Source of the DNA: DASZZZ01 sp036260375
Lineage (GTDB): Bacteria; Actinomycetota; CADDZG01; WHSQ01
NCBI GenBank assembly: GCA_036260375.1
Contig: DASZZZ010000107.1
Span: 1-30,270 of the forward strand
Length of the DNA: 30,270 nt
Reading direction: 5' to 3'
The first letter of the stretch is position 1, and every line of letters begins with the position of its first letter. The notes beneath the pieces were generated by a model that saw only the letters and a program-made list of their open reading frames with translations, did no database searches and was not told where the DNA came from. Below, piece after piece: positions 26,628-30,270 of the stretch. The position numbers and the translations under genes are program-made.

Positions 26628-26662
26628 GGCCACCCCGTAGCGCCCCGGCGCGCGGGGTGGCC
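26628..26662 (+). terminator. Hairpin between the YHYH-like gene and ssrA
   Basis: A perfect 9-bp inverted repeat, GGCCACCCC and GGGGTGGCC, with a 17-base GC-rich loop, 14 bases after the stop. Confidence 0.5.
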
Positions 26663-26760
26663 GCACATCCTCGCCGCCGCGCGATAGCCGCCCGGCGGCC
26701 GCGGCGCGTCGACGCTGCCTGACGCGGGCGCCGGCGGAACGATGCGCGGCCGCCGGCCGT

Positions 26761-26766
26761 TAGGGT
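26761..26766 (+). promoter_or_regulatory. -10 element TAGGGT upstream of ssrA
   Basis: TAGGGT lies 32 bases before the mature tmRNA 5' end, allowing a short precursor to be trimmed by RNase P. A TTGACA at 26778-26783 lies too close to the RNA to be its -35. Confidence 0.35.
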
Positions 26767-26798
26767 GGATGGGCACGTTGACAAGCACGTCCGACATT

Positions 26799-27157
26799 GG
26801 GGCTGAACTGGTATCGACCTCGATCGGACCGAGACAGGGGAAGCGAGCCGAGGACTCCGAGTGACCTCGTGAATCATCTCGGAAACCATCAACTGCCGCT
26901 GCGTAAGCACGGTTGCCGTCCACTCTAGCGACGGCCGTCGGCCCGGGGTACGCCTGCGACCTCGGGATCCGGCGTCGCTCAGCAGGCTCACCGCCCGGAA
27001 CGCGCTCGGGGTGAAGGGCGGGACAACGCTCCCGAGCTAGGCGCCGGCCGTTGCGGTTCGCGGGCCGGCGGGCGCCGAAGCCAAACCGCGGACTACGCTC
27101 GTAGAAGCCCTGTCACGGGATCGGGGGACCCGGGTTCGATTCCCGGCAGCTCCACCA
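26799..27157 (+). ncRNA. ssrA: tmRNA (ssrA), one-piece, 359 nt with encoded CCA
   Basis: The 5' end GGGGCUGAACUGGUAUCGAC and 3' end with GGGUUCGAUUCCCGGC and CUCCACCA pair as an alanine-type acceptor stem, including the G3-U wobble that alanyl-tRNA synthetase reads. Pseudoknot PK1 is clear: CGAGG (26849-26853) with CCUCG (26865-26869), and UCCGAG (26856-26861) with CUCGGA (26878-26883). Eleven bases later GCC (26895) stands where the resume codon is expected, but UAA follows at 26904. The frame thus gives only Ala-Ala-Ala from GCC, or a longer peptide ending STAAA if resumed earlier. The usual ALAA ending is absent, so the tag is unresolved. SmpB is encoded nearby. Confidence 0.95.
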
Positions 27158-27245
27158 CGTGTCGTTGCACGCCCGTCCGCTGCCGCCGAAGCGCGCTTGC
27201 ACGATGCGCGCGCCGACGCGGCGGCGCCGTTCGAAGGAGGCTCGC

Positions 27246-27710
27246 ATGGTCGATCCCATTCCCGAGGGGTACCCGCGCGTCACGCCGTATCTGTGCGTCG
27301 ACGGTGCCGCGGCCGCGATCGAGTTCTACACGAAGGTGCTCGGCGCGACCGAGCGCTTCCGCATGCCCGGCCCCACGGAGGACAAGCTCGGGCACGCCGA
27401 GCTGTCGCTCGGCAACGGCGTCATCATGCTCGCCGACGAGTACCCGGAGATGGGGTTCCTGTCGCCGAAGTCGGTCGGCGGCTCGCCCGTGACGCTGCAC
27501 GTCTACGTCGACGACGTCGACGCCACGTTCCAACGCGCGCTCGACAACGGCGCGACGCAGCTCAGCGCGGTCGAGAACCAGTTCTACGGCGACCGCTCGG
27601 GTCAGTTCGAGGACCCGTTCGGGCATCGCTGGAGCGTCGCGACCCACGTCGAGGACGTCTCGCCCGAGGAGATGGAGCGGCGCATGGCCGAGGGCGGAGC
27701 CGCCGGCTAG
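27246..27710 (+). CDS. VOC superfamily (glyoxalase/PhnB-like) protein
   Basis: A 154-residue protein with the two-module beta-alpha-beta-beta-beta fold of the vicinal oxygen chelate group: VTPYLCVDGAAAAIEFYTKVLGA at the start (in two strands and a helix) and VYVDDVDATFQRALDNGA in the second module, then FYGDRSGQFEDPFGHRWSVA. This is the PhnB-like subgroup, whose members are often uncharacterised. AAGGAGG at 27234-27240, five bases before ATG 27246, fixes the start. The gene begins 89 bases after tmRNA and is convergent with the HTH-TPR regulator. Confidence 0.85.
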   Translation: MVDPIPEGYPRVTPYLCVDGAAAAIEFYTKVLGATERFRMPGPTEDKLGHAELSLGNGVIMLADEYPEMGFLSPKSVGGSPVTLHVYVDDVDATFQRALDNGATQLSAVENQFYGDRSGQFEDPFGHRWSVATHVEDVSPEEMERRMAEGGAAG

Positions 27711-27717
27711 GCGAGCG

Positions 27718-27731
27718 CGCGCCGCGGCGCG
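27718..27731. terminator. GC palindrome between convergent VOC and HTH-TPR genes
   Basis: A 14-bp perfect palindrome, CGCGCCGCGGCGCG, inside the 48-base gap. It may form a short bidirectional terminator stem, but GC-rich palindromes are common here. Confidence 0.3.
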
Positions 27732-27758
27732 TTCACCCTCGCCGCGAGGCGCCGTGGC

Positions 27759-29060
27759 TCAGGCCCGGCCCGCGATCGCGATGACGCCCTCGCGGTAGGT
27801 CTCGCGCGCCGCGTCGAGCTCGCCGCGCGCCGACAGGAGGTCGCCGAGCGCGGCATAGGTCGCGGCGGCCTGCTGCGGCTCGTCGGCGCGCCCATACAGC
27901 TCGATCGCGGTGCGGAAGTGCTTCTCCGCCACGGTCGCGTCCTGCTCGACGAGGCACAACCCGAGCTCGCGGTGCGCGAGCGCCAGCTCCGTCACGTCGC
28001 CGTCGCCGAGGATCGACAGCGACCGCTGCAACAGCGACGCGGCGACGTCGCGGTGACCGGCGCGCCGTTCGACCTTGGCGAGCTCGTTGAGGGCGCGCGC
28101 CTGGTTGAGGCGATCCGAGGTGCCCTCGATCATGTCGACGGCCGTGCGCAGCTCGCGCCGCGCGTCGTCGACGCTGCCGTGCTTCGACAGCACGATCCCG
28201 CGCGCGAGATGCGCCCGCGCCACCTCTATGCGCCGCTCGAGCAACCGGTAGATGCGCTCCGCGCTCCGCAACGACTCGAGGGCGTCGTCGGGGCGCCCCT
28301 GCCGCAGCAACACGCGCGCGACGTTGAGGTGCATGCCTGCGACCTTCTCCGCGTCGTCGACGCGCGACTGCAGCTTGAGCGCCTCGTCGGCGGCCTCGGC
28401 GGCCTTGTGGTGGAGCCCGGCCTCCGAGTACGGCCACACGAGCGACGAGTACGTCCGCATCATCGCGGCCGGATCCTCGAGCTGCTCCTCGCGCAGCGTC
28501 AGCTGGAACGTCTCGAGGACGTGGATGGCGTAGCGGATGTCGCCCATCATCTGCAGGCAGCGGGCGATGCCGCAGATCGCCTCGACGCGCACCGGCGGCG
28601 GCTCCGACTCGAGCACCCGGTCGGCCCTCTCGAAGTGCTCGAGCGCCTCGGCGGCGCGCCCGCTGCGCTCCGCCGCGAGGCCGAGGCCCTCGTGGGCGCG
28701 CGCCTCGATGCGGGCGAGCCCGTACTGGCGCGCGTCCTCGGCGATGGCGCGAAAGCGCGTCTCGGCGTCGTCGTGGCGGCCGGCGGCGAGGGCGGCTCCC
28801 GCCTCCTGGATCCGCAGCATCAAGCGCGCCGCCAGGTCAGGCGGGCGGCCGCTGACGATCTCCTCGATCTCGACGCCGAGCACGGTCGCGAAGTGACGCG
28901 CCGCGGCCGGCGACGGCGTGCGGCGGCCCGCTTCGATCGTGCTGACGTAGGCCGGCGAGTACTTCGATCCGGCCAGCTCGCGCTGGGTCAGTCCACGCGC
29001 AAGGCGGAGGCGTCGCAGGCGCTCCCCGACGCCCTCGTTCCGCGTCGCCCATTGGCTCAT
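27759..29060 (-). CDS. XRE-family HTH regulator with C-terminal TPR array (RRNPP-like architecture)
   Basis: A 433-residue protein. Residues 10-66 are an XRE helix-turn-helix (GERLRRLRLARGLTQRELAG, then SPAYVSTIEAGRRTPSPAAA). From about 80 to 425 the sequence is helical repeat with TPR signatures (A...G...A...F..A), for example EGLGLAAERSGRAAEALEHF and ALGDLLSARGELDAARETY. HTH plus TPR at this length resembles NprR-type peptide receptors, though TPR regulators of unrelated control exist. ATG 29060 follows TACGAT by eight bases; the frame is open to 29255 without similarity. An inverted repeat overlaps its promoter, suggesting autoregulation, and a short hydrophobic ORF lies divergently. Confidence 0.82.
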   Translation of the reverse strand: MSQWATRNEGVGERLRRLRLARGLTQRELAGSKYSPAYVSTIEAGRRTPSPAAARHFATVLGVEIEEIVSGRPPDLAARLMLRIQEAGAALAAGRHDDAETRFRAIAEDARQYGLARIEARAHEGLGLAAERSGRAAEALEHFERADRVLESEPPPVRVEAICGIARCLQMMGDIRYAIHVLETFQLTLREEQLEDPAAMMRTYSSLVWPYSEAGLHHKAAEAADEALKLQSRVDDAEKVAGMHLNVARVLLRQGRPDDALESLRSAERIYRLLERRIEVARAHLARGIVLSKHGSVDDARRELRTAVDMIEGTSDRLNQARALNELAKVERRAGHRDVAASLLQRSLSILGDGDVTELALAHRELGLCLVEQDATVAEKHFRTAIELYGRADEPQQAAATYAALGDLLSARGELDAARETYREGVIAIAGRA

Positions 29061-29068
29061 TTGGGTCA

Positions 29069-29099
29069 ATCGTAACCGCGATGAGTTACGAGTAGTCAA
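29069..29099 (-). promoter_or_regulatory. Promoter of the HTH-TPR gene (TTGACT, 19 bases, TACGAT)
   Basis: On the minus strand TTGACT (29094-29099) and TACGAT (29069-29074) are 19 bases apart, with eight bases from the -10 to the ATG, so the message is leaderless-type. Confidence 0.5.
29070..29091. promoter_or_regulatory. Operator-like inverted repeat TCGTAAC-N8-GTTACGA
   Basis: Perfect 7-bp arms spaced by eight bases cover the -10 and spacer of the HTH-TPR promoter, the expected place for a repressor dimer of that gene. Confidence 0.5.
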
Positions 29100-29190
29100 T
29101 AATGCTTGCCAAAACCGCTTTCCGGCGCTGCGAGCGCACGTCACACTGACCCCGGCGGACGGACCTCTGTTGCGAAAGGGGGAGTGGGGC

Positions 29191-29277
29191 GTGCTTTCGT
29201 ACTCCCGTGCTCTTATTGCCTTTTGCGTTTCCGTGGGCCTATGGCTCATGGACACGTCGGGGTGGCCTCACGGCTAG
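29191..29277 (+). CDS. Candidate 28-residue hydrophobic peptide, divergent from the HTH-TPR gene
   Basis: GTG 29191 is preceded by GGGGGAG (29178-29184) with a six-base gap. The 28-codon frame encodes a short polar start, the hydrophobic stretch RALIAFCVSVGLWLM (6-20) and a C-terminal DTSGWPHG. This is the layout of short exported signal-peptide precursors that serve TPR receptors in Firmicutes. Against it, many codons end in T or A (CTT, GCT, ATT, TTT, GTT, CTA), unlike neighbouring genes, so it may be non-coding. An in-frame TTG at 29170 is an alternative start. Confidence 0.35.
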   Translation: MLSYSRALIAFCVSVGLWLMDTSGWPHG

Positions 29278-29303
29278 CTCCTAGCGCGCGACGCGCGTGA
29301 CTC

Positions 29304-29381
29304 GGGAACACCTCGCCGGACGGTCGACGTCCAACGGGGCGTGTCGGCGCCGACGGGGCGCCCGGACGGCGAGGTGTTTCC
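29304..29381 (+). promoter_or_regulatory. Structured leader of the DUF2330 gene, possible cis-regulatory RNA
   Basis: ACACCTCGCCG (29308-29318) pairs perfectly with CGGCGAGGTGT (29367-29377). Within it GACG (29319-29322) pairs with CGTC (29328-29331), and GGGCG (29337-29341) with CGCCC (29359-29363), enclosing GTCG/CGAC. The result is a three-way junction. The probable ribosome binding site GAGGTG (29371-29376) lies in the closing stem. No known riboswitch class is recognised. The remaining 29061-29303 holds the divergent promoter and the candidate peptide ORF; a weak forward promoter may be TTGCCT (29216) with TATGGC (29240), 18 bases apart. Confidence 0.5.
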
Positions 29382-30270
29382 ATGAGGCGATTCCTGCGAA
29401 GCTCGACGGTGGCGGTCGCGCTGGCGCTCGCCGCCGCCGCGCCGGCCCTGGCGTGCGGCGGGCTCATCGGGCCGAACGGCACCGTCAACCTGCTGCGGAC
29501 GACGACCCTCGCCGCCTACGTCGACGGCGTCGAGCACTACGTGACGTCGTTCTCCTTCGCGGGCGAGCCCGGGGCGCGTTTCGGCTCGATCGTCCCGCTG
29601 CCCGGCATCCCGACCGACGTGCGCAAGGGCGGCGCGTGGACGCTGCAGCGGCTGCAGCAGGAGACCGCGGCGCGCGTCGCGTTCGCGGCGCTGACCGACG
29701 CCGACGCCGCCACCGCGCGCGAGGCGCGCGTCGTGCTCGAGACGACCGTCGACGCGCTCGACGTGACCGTGCTCGAGGGCGGCGCCCGCGCGGTCGGGCG
29801 TTGGGCGCTCGACGAGGGGTTCCGGCTTCCGCCCGACGCCCCCGAGGTCCTCGAGTTCTACGCGCGCCGCAGTCCGGTGTTCATGGCGGTGCGCTTCAAC
29901 GCCGCGCGCACCGAGGAGCGCGGCCTGCAGACGGGCGACGGCATCCCGGTGCACGTCACGATCCCGGTCGACGACCCGTGGGTGCCGCTGCGCATCCTGG
30001 CGCTCGGCAAGCAGCCCTCGGAGACGGTCGGCGCGGACGTCTACCTGCTGACCGAGCGGCGCCCGGCGCTGCTCCCGAATCCCGGGCGCGCGCGCACGCT
30101 GGACCTCGCGACGAGCGAGACGGCGTCGCGCACGCTCCTGCGCGACCTCCGCTCCGACCGCGGCATGGGATGGCTGCCGCCCGCCGGCATGTGGCTCAGC
30201 CACGTCGTCGTCGACGCGCGCGCCGGCCGCCTCACGCACGACCTCGCGATCGACGCGGGCGGTGGGCGGC
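29382..30270 (+). CDS. DUF2330 family exported protein (partial, cut by the window end)
   Basis: The frame from ATG 29382 stays open for 296 codons to the window edge. Residues 1-25 are a signal peptide (MRRFLRSS, Ala/Leu core, cleavage near PALA). The mature part begins CGGLIGPNGTVNLLRTTTLA and continues with YVTSFSFAGEPGARFGSIVPLP, which matches DUF2330, a family of secreted or membrane-anchored proteins of unknown role with conserved cysteine near the N-terminus. The residues before Cys do not form a proper lipobox. Translation may be controlled by the upstream stem that covers GAGGTG. Confidence 0.8.
   Translation, partial: MRRFLRSSTVAVALALAAAAPALACGGLIGPNGTVNLLRTTTLAAYVDGVEHYVTSFSFAGEPGARFGSIVPLPGIPTDVRKGGAWTLQRLQQETAARVAFAALTDADAATAREARVVLETTVDALDVTVLEGGARAVGRWALDEGFRLPPDAPEVLEFYARRSPVFMAVRFNAARTEERGLQTGDGIPVHVTIPVDDPWVPLRILALGKQPSETVGADVYLLTERRPALLPNPGRARTLDLATSETASRTLLRDLRSDRGMGWLPPAGMWLSHVVVDARAGRLTHDLAIDAGGGR

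Noticed and set aside
26778..26783. Perfect TTGACA as -35 of ssrA
   Set aside because: It starts only 21 bases before the mature 5' end, leaving no place for a -10 upstream of the RNA; TAGGGT at 26761 fits better.
29241..29300. Second small ORF (MAHGHVGVASRL...) in the gap before DUF2330
   Set aside because: It has no ribosome binding site, overlaps the better-supported 28-codon ORF in another frame, and lacks a signal-like core.

Overview
The window looks like chromosomal DNA of a high-GC (about 70% by eye) actinobacterium. The markers are a WhiB iron-sulfur regulator, a DUF3499 protein, an LPXTG-type mini-protein, GTG/TTG starts and TANNNT -10 boxes. An in-frame UGA frameshift site in prfB and the family mix suggest a deep-branching lineage (Acidimicrobiia-like is my guess, not proven) rather than a streptomycete or mycobacterium. 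I see no insertion sequence, prophage, CRISPR array or rRNA. The only RNA gene I can support is tmRNA.

Layout. 1-1939: the end of a membrane-bound formate-dehydrogenase-like operon (large-subunit tail, four-cluster ferredoxin subunit, NrfD-like anchor). 1940-2428: a frame-broken gene remnant. 2429-8067: single-gene units: alpha/beta hydrolase, LPNTG mini-protein, MHS-family transporter with a possible leader ORF, DUF2277, CPA2 antiporter, DUF3499, DUF6788 and a zinc ribbon. 8372-12087: GNAT acetyltransferase, whiB, and the sugar-phosphate operon manB / Trm112-like / SIS isomerase, a neighbourhood shared with other actinobacteria. 12094-13696: MscS channel and ComF. 13906-25100: a conserved envelope, translation and division block: NarL-type response regulator, secA, Crp-like regulator, prfB, R2lox-like metalloprotein, ftsE, ftsX, M23 hydrolase with coiled coil, S41 protease, smpB. 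25166-27710: msrB, a duplicated-domain protein, a small secreted YHYH-like protein, ssrA, and a VOC protein. 27759-30270: an XRE-HTH plus TPR regulator, a divergent 28-codon hydrophobic ORF, and a DUF2330 gene behind a strongly structured leader, cut by the window end.

How the genes work together. FtsE/FtsX would gate the coiled-coil M23 hydrolase for septal wall cutting, with the S41 protease next door. PrfB, SmpB and tmRNA act in termination and ribosome rescue. ManB and the SIS isomerase interconvert hexose phosphates for cell-wall sugars.

Most interesting signals: (1) a possible peptide-signalling module, an NprR-like HTH+TPR receptor with a divergent short hydrophobic peptide ORF and an operator-like inverted repeat; (2) a tmRNA whose tag frame does not give a normal ALAA-type tag; (3) at least thirteen genes with a TANNNT box 6-8 nt before the start codon, implying widespread leaderless transcripts and moving two starts; (4) an R2lox-like protein keeping the Val and Tyr of the known ether cross-link; (5) a structured RNA-like leader that would bury the DUF2330 ribosome binding site.
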